NCBI GenBank assembly: GCA_017163975.1
Contig: JAFFSR010000220.1
Span: 11,736,001-11,800,000, forward strand
DNA length: 64,000 nt
Source: Anastatus disparis
Taxonomy: Eukaryota; Arthropoda; Insecta; Hymenoptera; Eupelmidae
Direction of reading: 5' to 3'
Shown here piece by piece: positions 23,029 to 35,300 of this stretch. The notes under the pieces were generated by a model, which worked only from the letters and a program-made list of their open reading frames with translations, ran no database searches and had not been told where the DNA came from. Numbering within the stretch: position 1 is the first letter of the stretch; each line of letters begins with the position of its first letter. The position numbers and the translations under genes are program-made.

Positions 23029-23188
23029 CCCTGGTAGAAATTGAAATGCTTTGTATTACCATTTTATGACCAGTAGAAATGGAAAGGCTTTTTTTTTAAC
23101 ATTTTATGGCCATTTCTTCGGCATTATTATTACTAATAACCTTAAATTTTTATATACACCATTTTTCATGGTCACATTTCTACCAGGG
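23029..23188. mobile_element. 160-bp MITE, CCCTGGTAGAAAT termini, TA target duplication
   Basis: Perfect inverted termini CCCTGGTAGAAAT and ATTTCTACCAGGG, with TA immediately outside both ends (23027-23028 and 23189-23190). Internal sequence is non-coding and also partly symmetrical (CATTTTATGACC near the left, CATGGTCAC near the right). It belongs with the 90-bp element at 19748. Confidence 0.82.
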
Positions 23189-23190
23189 TA

Positions 23191-26100
23191 GTAATAAAAA
23201 TTTTATATTTTTACAAAAATATTTCTAATTTTGTTTCTAATATTATTATTATACTACAACTAAACGATATTCTTAGGTAATCTTTAGATTCCATTCGAAT
23301 TTGATTCAGAATATTAATTTTTTTATCTTTATGCATGTTAATTTTTTGCACATATTTTTTGGTATTTAAAAATATTTATTTTACGTATTTGTTTTCATAA
23401 TCGAAACGAAATTTTTTTGATGATTATATCTTTACTGACTAGAAGTATACATTAATTTAAACAATATTTTTTCATAATATTTCAAATCTTAATCATTGGT
23501 TGTTTGAAGCTATATCACACTATAAAAGTTCAAATTTATCAATTATTTTCGTTAAATATCATATTAATAATCATGAAAATCTTTAAAAAAATTTCTCCTG
23601 AATATTTTAGAGCATAAAGATACTACGAAAGTAGTAATGAAAAGATATCCTTTATGAATTTTTTTTTTATTTGTACAAGGTTATCACATGAAAAGTTTAT
23701 GTAAAAATTTACGCATAATTGTCTACTAAGCATTAAAGTACGCGAAAAAACAAAGATTTTTCGCAAAGGATGCTATCCCATAACCCAAATAATTTTAAAA
23801 TAATTATATCTATTTCAAAACTTATTGTTTATATTTTTATCTTTATTACTTTGGTCATTAAGGTAATTGCATAAAATGCAATATTAAAAAATTAAGTGTA
23901 ATTAAAAAATTATAACTAAACAAAAAAAGTAGTAAAAAAATTTTTGTTAAAAATAAGTCATGAGTTACAACATAAATCTTAAAACATCATACATCATTTT
24001 TTACAAGAAATATGAGTTATCAATATTTTTCCTTAAAATCTAATTACAATAATGATTATATATCATAAATACCTTTTTCAATTGTAAAAAATCACAAACA
24101 ATTGAACTTTTCATTCTTGTTATCAACATTTTAAGTCGCCGATTTTGATACACTTTGATACATTTACAAGAACTTTTTTAATTTCAATTCCAAATATAAC
24201 CTTTCGTTTATGAAAATACATTGTTTTAAAATTTTTCAAATCTTTTTTTTTTTTTTCCAAATCATTTTTTTGTCGAAAAATAGATTTTTATATTGTACAA
24301 TACAAATCGATTAACATTATTGAGATATGGCCTCCACGTATTCATTAATTAAATATTATAATTTAAAATAACGTTAATGAATGTATTTTTTTGGAATGTA
24401 AAAATCTTTTCGTGGTCATGATGGATATGAAAAATTGTTGATTAGCAAAAACAAAAGCTGTCACACTTTAATGATGATTAGAAAAATATATTTTTCACTT
24501 TAATTTGCGTCTCACTGTATTTGAGTTAAATTGAAAATCTATTTTTTTCTGTAAAAAATAGCCTTTTATATTTGCTTTTTATATTTAAGTTATGCAATAC
24601 ATAGAGATAATTTCTATCTCACAACTAATGTTTTTTTTTTTATTAAATATATGTATTAGAAAACTTTTTTTATAAAAACTTTTATCAATGAAATTTTTTA
24701 AGAAAATAAAATTCTTTTATTTGATATTTTTTTTTATTTTTGACGAAATTTGCAATGTTCGTAAGATAAAATTTAGCTTGATGCATTACATACTTTTTAC
24801 AAAATATGAATTTACCATGATCTTTCAGATATTAATATTGAACATTTGACAAAAATTTCTTTTAACATGTTTATTCAAATGTATACGTTGTATTCCAGTT
24901 TTTTTCTTTAAATTAAGGCATTTTTGAAACGCATTTCTTTTATTTTCAGGCATACAAAATATTGCAGCTTAACAGTATAAAAATACAATGTGTATAGCAT
25001 TATGAACGTCGCAATCAAATATTAGTAAATTTTATATTTTTCATTAAAACTATTAATGCACAACTTACATTCACTTTATCAAGTATAACTAAGTACTTAC
25101 AAATAATAATCAATTCTTTTATATACTTATGTCAATTAACGCTCGCTAAACTTTTAAATTTTAAAACAATTTTACAGTCAAAATTTTTCTTTATTTTGTA
25201 AGATTAAAATTATAATTTTTTTTTAAATTTTCAACTAATTAAAATAATCTTTATTCCAAATATACAAAAATTAGTATCGTACAATTCAAGATATCAATTA
25301 CAAACTTTTAAAGTTTTTTTTTTCTTAATTGACGCCTTATCAATAATCATTTCTCACTCATATTTGTAAGTACATGTATTATATACTAAGTATATACGTC
25401 GCAATTGTTCCGTATAAAGAAAAATAACTTCAATGTCTTATTAGAGATATAAAAATTATTTACAATTAAGTAAAATTAAATAAAATGTTACTTTAAAGTT
25501 TACGATGATTTTTAATGAATGGCTGAATGAACGTTGAATGATTCATATACAATATATACAATTTTATATTTAATCCAGCACTTTTTGTAAGTCATTAATT
25601 TCCTAATTTTTAATAAAATTATAACTAAAACTAGTGTTAATTCAATTTAATAAGTTATCATAATTTTTTCATTTGAATAAAAAAAAAGAAAAGAAAAATT
25701 ATGATTCATAAAAAAAATCGATTTGAGCTTTAAGCTCCATGTGGGCCGTCTTTATTAAAGTCTTCTGCCCACATATTATTATACGATATTCTTATTTGCC
25801 AAGCTGCCGGAATAGAGTCATTCAAAGTTTTCTTTCGCATATCGATGATAGAAGAAAAAACGCAAACAAAACTATATATATAGACATATAAAAACGAATA
25901 CTCGGCCCAAAAATTCAACCCCCAAAAAAAATTCTTCTCTTACAGAACACCAAAACGACACATTTACATACTAAGCTTTTACGCTTTTTCTTCTTTTGTT
26001 CTCTTGGGGGGGAAAAGATTACAACACTTAAAGGTAAAACGAGCACATACACATACAAATACAAGAAAAATCTTTCAAGGGGTTTTGGAAGAGAGACGAA

Positions 26101-26262
26101 AATATCACCGGCGTAGTCTTCTTTTTTTTAATAATAATACAACTCCGCCGATATTCAGACTTTTTTGTCTTTTTTTTTTTTAATTTCATTCCGAAATATC
26201 ACCAATAATTATCCTGTTTATTTATTTTCTTTCTTCTTCTGCTTCTTTTCTTTTCATTCTGT
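23191..26262. other. Intergenic stretch downstream of the GPCR gene
   Basis: AT-rich, with many short A and T runs and no open frame I would call coding. The last 500 bases, adjoining the GPCR stop codon on the minus strand, are less AT-rich and probably hold the 3' untranslated region. Confidence 0.5.
26217..26226 (-). terminator. Possible polyadenylation signals of the GPCR gene
   Basis: Two overlapping AATAAA hexamers (minus strand) lie about 40 bases after the GPCR stop. This is close for a 3' UTR and such hexamers are frequent in AT-rich DNA, so the real signal may be further downstream. Confidence 0.25.
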
Positions 26263-26375
26263 TCAAACAGCAACAGCAACAAGTTGCGAGTCACGTTCCT
26301 CGCTTACAGGAGTCGATGGCGCTTCGGTTATTGGGGTTGGTGGATCGCCGCTACTACCTTGGTGTTCTGTCGTTC
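26263..26375 (-). CDS. GPCR exon 6 (C-terminal tail)
   Basis: Acceptor TTTACAG|GAACGA. Completes Gly358 and adds 36 residues, a Thr/Ser/Pro-rich tail (PPTPITEAPSTPVSEE) ending QLVAVAV, then TGA. The phase fits exactly with exon 5. Clustered Ser/Thr could be sites for receptor kinases; this is inference. No domain is recognisable, so this is the least certain exon. Confidence 0.78.
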
Positions 26376-29300
26376 CTGTAAACACACATGCTATATACAC
26401 AAGTGTATAAATAAATTGAGTTATTTATAGATTCTATAATAAGAATAAATATATTAAATGTTTTTTTCTTTTTCGTATGAATAAATATGAGAGAATTAAA
26501 AGATTTCAAATGAACTACATTAGTATTGAGTATAAAATCAATATATATATCTATTTCGATAAGATTAGTAAGTATATTCGTTGAAATCATGAATTAAAAA
26601 TCACAAAGTTAGAAATTTATTTAATGTTAGAGCGAGAGAGAAAACTTAATTATCGTATAAAAATATTTGTTTCAATAACAATAATATTAAGTTTTGCTAT
26701 CAAATATTCAAAATCCATATAATTACCAAACCTCAATATAATAACAATACTCTTCTTTTAACAAATGTAGCAAAATATGAAAAACTTTCATTGATCAATA
26801 CTTTTTAAAGTGTTGATTAGTTTTTACTTTTTAAAAAACCAAAAATTAGTGATTTAAACTATAATAAAATTTCTATTTAATCTCATAATTACAAAAAATA
26901 TAATTAACTTGGAATTCATTCACTTAAAAAAAATTTAATTTTAAAATTAAATAATTTATTCTTACCTGTTGTGCCTGTAAAGGAACTAGCTCGGCTTCTT
27001 GCTGGCCAGCAAATGCGGCAGAGCGGCTTAAGCAGCGGAAATCGCGGCCGTGGCATTCTTAACAACACATAGATATATGGATCTAACGTGAAATGCAGGC
27101 ACAATAGGACATCCGCTATTTTTTGAAAACCCATTATCAATTTTTTCGTTAACATGGTAGATTCTGGTACCTTTTGCAAGTACTGACCCAGTGGTATTGA
27201 GATCTGAAATTAAAAAATTTAAACGTTAATTTTTTTATTCTTTTTCAAGTCATTATTTATTAAATTGATTGACGTTTAGTTTTTCAAAATAATAAAAAAG
27301 AATCCGTTACATAAAAATTAATTTTTCCAAATATTGTTTTAGGAGGAAAAAATTCCTACTGGTTAAATCAACGATAACTGTCCCATAAAAATTTTCCTTT
27401 CAACACTCCATTAAACATCAAATGTTTTCTTATGAGCCATTACGGAATAAATATGTGATACAAAACATTATAATTTACTTTGACTTATTGAAATAGAGGA
27501 TTGATGATAAGAAGTGAGTTATTATAAATATATGTAAATTATTTATTTATGTTTGACTAGTAAAATAAAAATCATCCCTAATTAAAGAATTTAAAAGAAA
27601 ACTTTTACTATGACGTTGAATTTATAACTAAATTGATATTTTAAGAATAAGAAATTTGTTTCAAAAATAATTTTGTCTCTTTTTATCTAATTTCTTTAAT
27701 ATACCTAACTAAATACATCAGATAAACGGATAACAAAGAATAACAAGCAAGATATTTTCTACTGTTTGCATAAAATTTTTATATGTAACATTATTTTCAT
27801 TAACAATAATAATTTTTAAAAAATACACACTTTTCATGATATTTAAGACATGAAAAAAACAATACACAAGAGAGAAAAAAAAATAACTGAACAAAAAGGG
27901 TTTCATAAGTATATAAGCTGTATACGTGACAAGTATCAAAATAAACAAATACCAAGAGAGAAGTCAAACGCCGGAAGTACCTGTGCTCACCGTACAGAAT
28001 CGCAATCGAATGCGAGTTTTTTTTATCTGGTATTATATAGCTAAAGAGGAGAGAATAAAAAAAACGGTGAGTATCATTGGCCGAAAGCTTTATATTAATA
28101 TTGAGAAAGTGGGATTAAACTTTTATTTAAGCTTGAAAGTCCTTATCGCTTGGATTATTTTGCTGAGTAGATGAGAATCTCAGAATTTCAATAAAGAAAA
28201 TCAAATAGATATAATGTTCACATAAGTTATAAGCGCCAAAGCCGCACGTGTCTTTGAAGTGTTTGGTTGTGTCAAAGGTTAATGTACTTTTATAGTTATC
28301 GAATAACATTGTATGAAATTATGAATGTTAATTACAGAAATGGGTATTAAACATATTAGAAAAGCAAACATGTCCTTTACGTTAACGAACAATAATAGAA
28401 CCAGCGAGTGAGGTATACTGTTTAAGATTAATGAATGAAGATTTCAATGAAAAAATTAAATAACTTTGTTTTTAAATTTGTACTGGTAAACAAATCTTAT
28501 CTATTCTTTTGATTAAAAAATACAATAATTAAATATGGTTACTGTTATTGATCGTTTTTGGACAATTGTTTCTATTTTTTAAGTACCACATTAAATAATA
28601 CATAAATATCTTTAGGTAAAAAAACTAGGAAAAAAAGTAATAGCTTTTTGAGATTCTCATAAAAAAAATGAATAGATTAAAATATTTCATTCAAATAAAT
28701 AAAAATTAGATTAATCTAAAATTAAAGAAGAATGAAGTGGTATCTGCAATAGCTAATGTTGTAAATGCAAAAAGCAAATTTAATTATTGAACTTATTTTA
28801 TCCAATTTCTAAAAATTTCAAAGATATAATAAAACCATTTGAAATAATAAACACAATATTCATTCATATATATCTATATAGAAGTATTCACATAATAATG
28901 CTGTGATTAATAATTGGAATATGGTAATAAGTAATGATAAATTGAAATTTCATTGAGGTCGTCAATGGCTCAGTTGGTACTGCGATGGATTTGTAATTTC
29001 GAGGTCCCGAGTTTAAATCCTGTTCTCGGTCGATTGATACAAGCACCTCTGTACTTTACATGTTCTTTGTTCACAAACACACTGAGAAACTTCCGTCGCT
29101 AATTAGCATCATAATGATAACATATATACAGCGACGTTAAAAAAAAAAAGAATAAAAATTTTTTTTTAATTATAAAGGTATAGAAAAATAAATGATATTA
29201 ATTTTTAAAATATCAGATTTGAAAAATACTCAATCATACTATTTTACTATCTTTATAGTTGCAAAATCACAGCGTAAACGAGCTTTACGACAACTTATAT

Positions 29301-32300
29301 ATAAATACATTTACATTATTCTAATTTTATAAGAATTATAATAAATTATTAATTTTTTAAATAATATTCCAAATCTCATTTCAATATAAAAAATAAAAAA
29401 GAAGTTGCGATGAAAATTTCATAGCATGTATGCTAACATTTGTAACCAATTATTATTTTTTTTTTAACTTCAATACCTATATTGATATTTGAGGCTCCTC
29501 AACTAAACAAAATGCAAAAATACATCCTTGAGCTAAACGAGTCTACATTAATTAATAAAATTAAAATATATTTAATTGTTAAAAAAAAAGTTTGACCGTT
29601 AATTATTAGAATAAAATATAAGCCTTGGTTCATTGCCATTACCAGGGACAACAGAAAAGTTAACTGGGAAAAAGATAAGTTTTTTTTTTCTTTCACTCTT
29701 TATCACAACTATGCCATCGCCATCTGCGATACATTGTTCGCCGAAGTCGCTTGTATATTGTCGTTGTGTGTAATACAAAATAAGAAGAGAAGAATGAACA
29801 ATATGCCAGTACGTATATATTGTTAAAGAATGATGTATTTTGATCAGCTTGTTTCTTGGATATAATGTATACTCCTTTTTTTTATTTATTCTTTTAAGTT
29901 TAAGCCCGATGCTTTCTAATGTTTTATTAATCGATTGATTGTTGGATGATGTTAATGTAGAAAATCAAATTAAAGATACGTTTCTTAAATATTTTTTTTT
30001 CTCATGATAAATTAAGATAGTCGAATTTAAGAATAAAATCTTATTATTTATTTCAAAAGTTCTAAAAAATCATTGAAACGTATTCCTATAAAACATGTTT
30101 ATATATGGATAGAATTATAAATTAAATTTATATTTTTCTCTCTGCATTATAAAATGATCAAAAAAATATGTTTTTGCATTCTTCGAATTACAATAAATTA
30201 ATAAAGATTAAGAAAATATTTAATAAAGGAAGTGTGTATAATGTTAAAAATATTTACAATATGTCTCTACAATATTAATATCTTATTAAATCAGAGGAAA
30301 AAGTTTTAAACGTATCTAATAATAGTTTATGAATATTAGACACGTACAAAAAAGATAACTGTCAAACTGTATGTGTATGCGAATACTTGAAAATTCATGT
30401 CTATATTAACTAATCATCCTATTTAAATCATAATACGTAAGAGCGTACGTAGATCACGTTTTTCTTCTTCAGTGTTAAAACAGGAAGTTTAAAGGCTCGT
30501 TTTGTATTGTAGAATTGACGTGTGAATATTTTATTTGGTTTAATTTTAACATAATATATTTAACAGTTTTACTCTATTGGTATGGAGAAAGTAATGATTT
30601 TAAATTTTTTAAAGGATGCAATTATTAATGGTTTATTTATGAATTATTTGGAATTTTCTGACTTACTTCAACAACAAACAAATACGATAGTTTTGCAAAT
30701 AAACTTTTTATAATAATGCAATCAAAGTTGAGATACCAAAATCACTTATGGGTTAATGTAAATATGTACAAGAAATATGTATTTACTTTTGTAACGTATG
30801 AGTATAATTTCTTTGCTAAATGTTGTCTTCATCAAAAGTTTGATCATAAAGAAAGAAATATCTTGAGATCACGAGGAAATATTGAAATAATAATAAAGAA
30901 ATACGCGAATGTTTATAAAGAAAGTCGCAAAAGAGCTTTCGAAGTAGAAAAAGTTTCAGACTGAAAAGGTAAGGAGAAGATATATCAATAGATTATGTCC
31001 TTTAATATTTTAGACTTCCCAAAAATATCAAAGATCCGTTTTAAAGCTTATATGTAAACACTACATTTTTCCTAAAATAGCCTAAAATCGTCAATATGCA
31101 TAAAATAAAAGCTTTAATATAGAAAATTCGAAAAAATTTTGTGATTAATGTATAAATAAATAGGATACATCCGTCTAAATATTCATTAGGATGTTAAAAA
31201 AATATTACGCTAAATAAAATCAATAAATTAAACTTCGTCTCAAAATTTACAGCTCTTGGCACTGTACAAGAAAACTAATCTCCCTTATAAAAATTCAATC
31301 AGTGTTAGATACTACTGTACAACTGTATCGTAAATAACTCGCACTCTCTCAACTCTTAATCCGTTGATAGTTCTTTTCTTTTTAATCTCAAGCAGTCACG
31401 TGCTTTAATCGTTTAAAATTCGATCAATGCTTAATGGGGTCTGTAGAAAGGTAATGAATAATGAATTTAAGAAAGGATGTCTAATGCGACGAATGGGAAA
31501 TAGTTGTAATCAAAATATAAATTTTACAAACAAATTGTTTTGTTTCCTTCCGTTTTAATCTTTTTAATAAATTATGATCTTGTTTTCATTGAATTTATGT
31601 GTTTTCGTGAATAAAACGGCAGTAAAAATTTAAAATACTAATAACGTTTATAATTCACGAGATATTTTAAATTGATCAAGGAAACGTGTGTAAATATTTA
31701 ACAAAAAATGTTTATTCCATAGCCTTAATTGTTTAAAAATTCACTTTTTAGATATCTGTTTTCAATTTTCTCAATATTTTATAAACCTTTCGTCTAATCA
31801 AATTAATGCACCACTTGATAATTCTATACATCCATTAAAAATAAATAAAAACATAAAATTCAAAAAACTGTCACATTAGTCAGTCACGACAGAAAATCTG
31901 CTTCTTGACTAGCATTAATTAAAATCTAAATGTACCTAAGAAAAAATAAAAAAACAAAACGAAACAGGATCCGAAAGATCATTCGCCCCGTTGCTCAAGG
32001 CGCGCGTTGAGAGTTTATAATTTGATGTATAGGAAAGGGCACGCCTGATACGTGTATCTTTTTTTCTTTAACTCTCTCTCTTTCTCTTTCTTTCACTTAC
32101 AATTTTATACCCATCGATAAAAATAAAGTATTTACATCACGCATTGTGTACGCATTATGTATGCTTTATAAACAACATTTTTATTATCAAGATTCCACCC
32201 CCGTAAAAAAAAACAAAACTTTATGTACGCGCGAGAGTATTGTAACGATAAAATATATGATATATATAAAGCGTGTGTAAAAAAAAGTGACCGGAAGCCA

Positions 32301-35300
32301 AACGACATATTGTTGATTTATAGACTTTAGTTAAAATTGCTTCCGACTATACTAACGTTAAGCACTTTGAACGTAAACGGAAAATGACCATGTAAGCGTT
32401 ATTGTTTGATGTGCAATTGTAGTTTGATTGTAATTTTATGGTAAATCGTATTATAAGAAAAAAGAAGATTTGAGTATTAGTAGTTGTCAGATTTTTGGTT
32501 CAACATCATTTTTGTGATTACTTTTTATATGACTAACACTGAAGTAAGAATTTAATTAAATAAAGGATAGTAATGTAAATTATATGTTATTAATAAAAAT
32601 TATAAGAAATATATGAAACTATATAAATAATGTCTGACTAAAGCGGACTATTTCTACTTTAAGAATTTTAATAGCTCCAAACTTAATATCTTATTTTTTC
32701 CTCTATTTTTCTTTTTTAAAGTTTAAATAAATAAGTGTCAAAGAATCATTTTTGAAAATAAAAAGTTAAAATAATTTATCAATTCTTTTGATATAAAATT
32801 TTGAAATATTTTGAACTTTATTTTTTTTATTCGAGTGAAAAATATTTCTTTTTAGATTCTCCAACAGTAAAAAAGTAAAAAAGAATAAGAATCCAATGAT
32901 TAATCAAAAAATCACAGCTTTCTTTTATAATCATGCACATCCACAATAGGTACATTTTTCCACGTCTACTTTTTCTTTTCGAGGGTAAAGAGCTAAGACA
33001 AACTTACAAGGGGTTTAATATAGTGCCTCTAGCTGATCAAGAAGTGGAAGAAAAAGGAATGATTCACAAGGGATATATATCCCTCTCCCAACACCGGAAT
33101 AAAGGGCTATGTCCTCTTTTCTACGTTTATCTCTTCCTTATGCTTATAAGTATATATGTGTGCGCTTGTGTGTGTGTGCTCGTGTATTACACTGAAAGAA
33201 ATTTCGGATCGCTGATGTAAAAAAGTATACATTGTATCATTCCTTTTAATTGTTAAATCTAAGTTCTCGCTCTAAGCATTGAACATGAGATGTCCGAATT
33301 TAAAAAATCCACCATCCTAAAATATTTGTTTTGGCCCTCAGGAATAGTATAAACGCCGCTATTAAAATTAAAAGACGTTAGCAAAGAAGAGTAATAATAT
33401 ACGAAGTACATAAGCGTAATTTTTCTGTATTCTTTTATTTATTATGCAGGCATTCTTTATTAAATATTCATAATATTTATAATATTTTGCAAAGTATATA
33501 TTTTTTAGTATAAACGTAGTACTATGTAACATAAAGATTAATATTACATAAACATAGCCTATAGTTTTTATTTTATTTATTCTTATAAATGTATGAGGTC
33601 GTCAGTGGCTCACTCGGTAGAGCGATGGATTCGTAGTCTTGAGGTCCTGAGTTCGAATTCCAGTTTCGGCCGATTCATACAAGCACCGCTGTACGTTCAT
33701 GTGCTTTGTATTGTTCAAAAACACACTGACAACCTCCGTCGCTAATTATCATAGCAATAATAGCATAAATACAGCGACGTTAAAGAAAAATAAAAAAAAT
33801 AAAAATACCATATCAATAAAATAATACAATATAAAAAAAACACGTGAAAATTCTTTCATTCCTAAATTCGTAGATTCATTTTTTTATCTTTTTTTTTAGA
33901 AAATTGTATAACAGATTTTAATTATAATTTAATAATTGTATTTTTTTCGATTAACCTTACGTTCGAAAATGTTACGCAAAAAATATAATTTTATGCACCA
34001 ATAGACTTCTCATTTACTCGTATACCGCCATTCATTTACCAAAGATGTCTCATTTTAGACATCTCGAATTTGAAAATCATTGATGTCAATTCCTTTATTC
34101 AAAAAGGCTCTGCTTATGTGGAAAACGGAAAGCAGCATCCCGAAATTTCTTTCATTCGTCTCTGTGAGTATAAACTATACACACACTCAACTATATAAGT
34201 GTAACGTTAGTATTTTGTTGACCTTTAACCTTTAACAATTATTGTAACACCCTAAAGAGGAAGTACGCTTCTTTTCTGATATTTTTTTCCTCGTTGCTTT
34301 TCAGTGTGTTATTTATGATCTTCAAAGAGGAATTTTTGTTTTTGTTAAAAACGACAGGCGATGTGTCATTGATATATAATGTCATTAACTTTTCATATGT
34401 GTGGAAGATTTTTTTCCCCTTGTTGGGGGTTCTTTGCACTTAATTTGTCGACTTATGTTACTTCCGTTTCAAGTGTCATTGTATTACAGAGCAAGAACTT
34501 TTCAAGGCATTAGATTTGATTTTTGTTTAATCAACTGAAAAACGTCAACCACCCATCAACTTTATGAATGGAAAAATATTTTAGTTCAAGCTACAGTCAC
34601 ATAGAGGTTTATCCATATATATATATATATGTTTATAATAATCATAAAATTAGCATTTTTCTACGTCATTGGATGTTTATTATTTAAAAAAAGGAAGTAT
34701 TCATATGTGCACACGCAATCATCACACATTTCATCGGAAATGAATTTGTTTTAAATGTAAATTTATTTATAAAAGTTATTGCAAAAACATATTCACTTTT
34801 GATTGAATTTCAATTATAGTCCTTGTCAATTTCTTTTTATTTCAGTTTAATAATATTAAAATTCAAAGATGATTTCGTTGAAGCAATGACGTAGCTCGTC
34901 AAAATCATTTGGAATTATTAGATTGAAACACGTGGAGTCGATAAAGCTTGAATAATATTATTAACAACTAATGTATTTACGTTTGTATTTTTATACATTT
35001 GTAAAAAGATAAAAATAAACAAAAATTCCAAAACCTGACATAAATCTACGCCGCTAGCGTGCACAAAAATGAATGTCAATAAAACAAAGAAGAAAAAAAA
35101 AGATGTATGATGAATCGAAATAAATAAAGCTCTTTGGTTTCTCATATATATTTTTTTCTTTTTATAAACCAGTACACGAATTAAATGCTACGATATTAAA
35201 TTAATCTGTTGTACTTAGGGATGATTAAATCTAATGCGTTCAATAGCCTTAAGACAAAAAGGTTAACTAGGTAATTATAAAGGTCGTTCTTGGTCATTGT

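Noticed and set aside
27926..28174. 82-codon frame in the 0.8 kb repeat as a transposon protein
   Set aside because: The other copy has a stop in the same frame and no reverse transcriptase, transposase or other motif is visible.
30716..30964. 82-codon plus-strand open frame
   Set aside because: No recognisable domain or splice context; it lies within GPCR intron 4 and its composition matches the non-coding surroundings.
32933..33220. 95-codon plus-strand open frame
   Set aside because: It starts without promoter context, ends in a GT-repeat-coded Cys/Val string and resembles no family I know.
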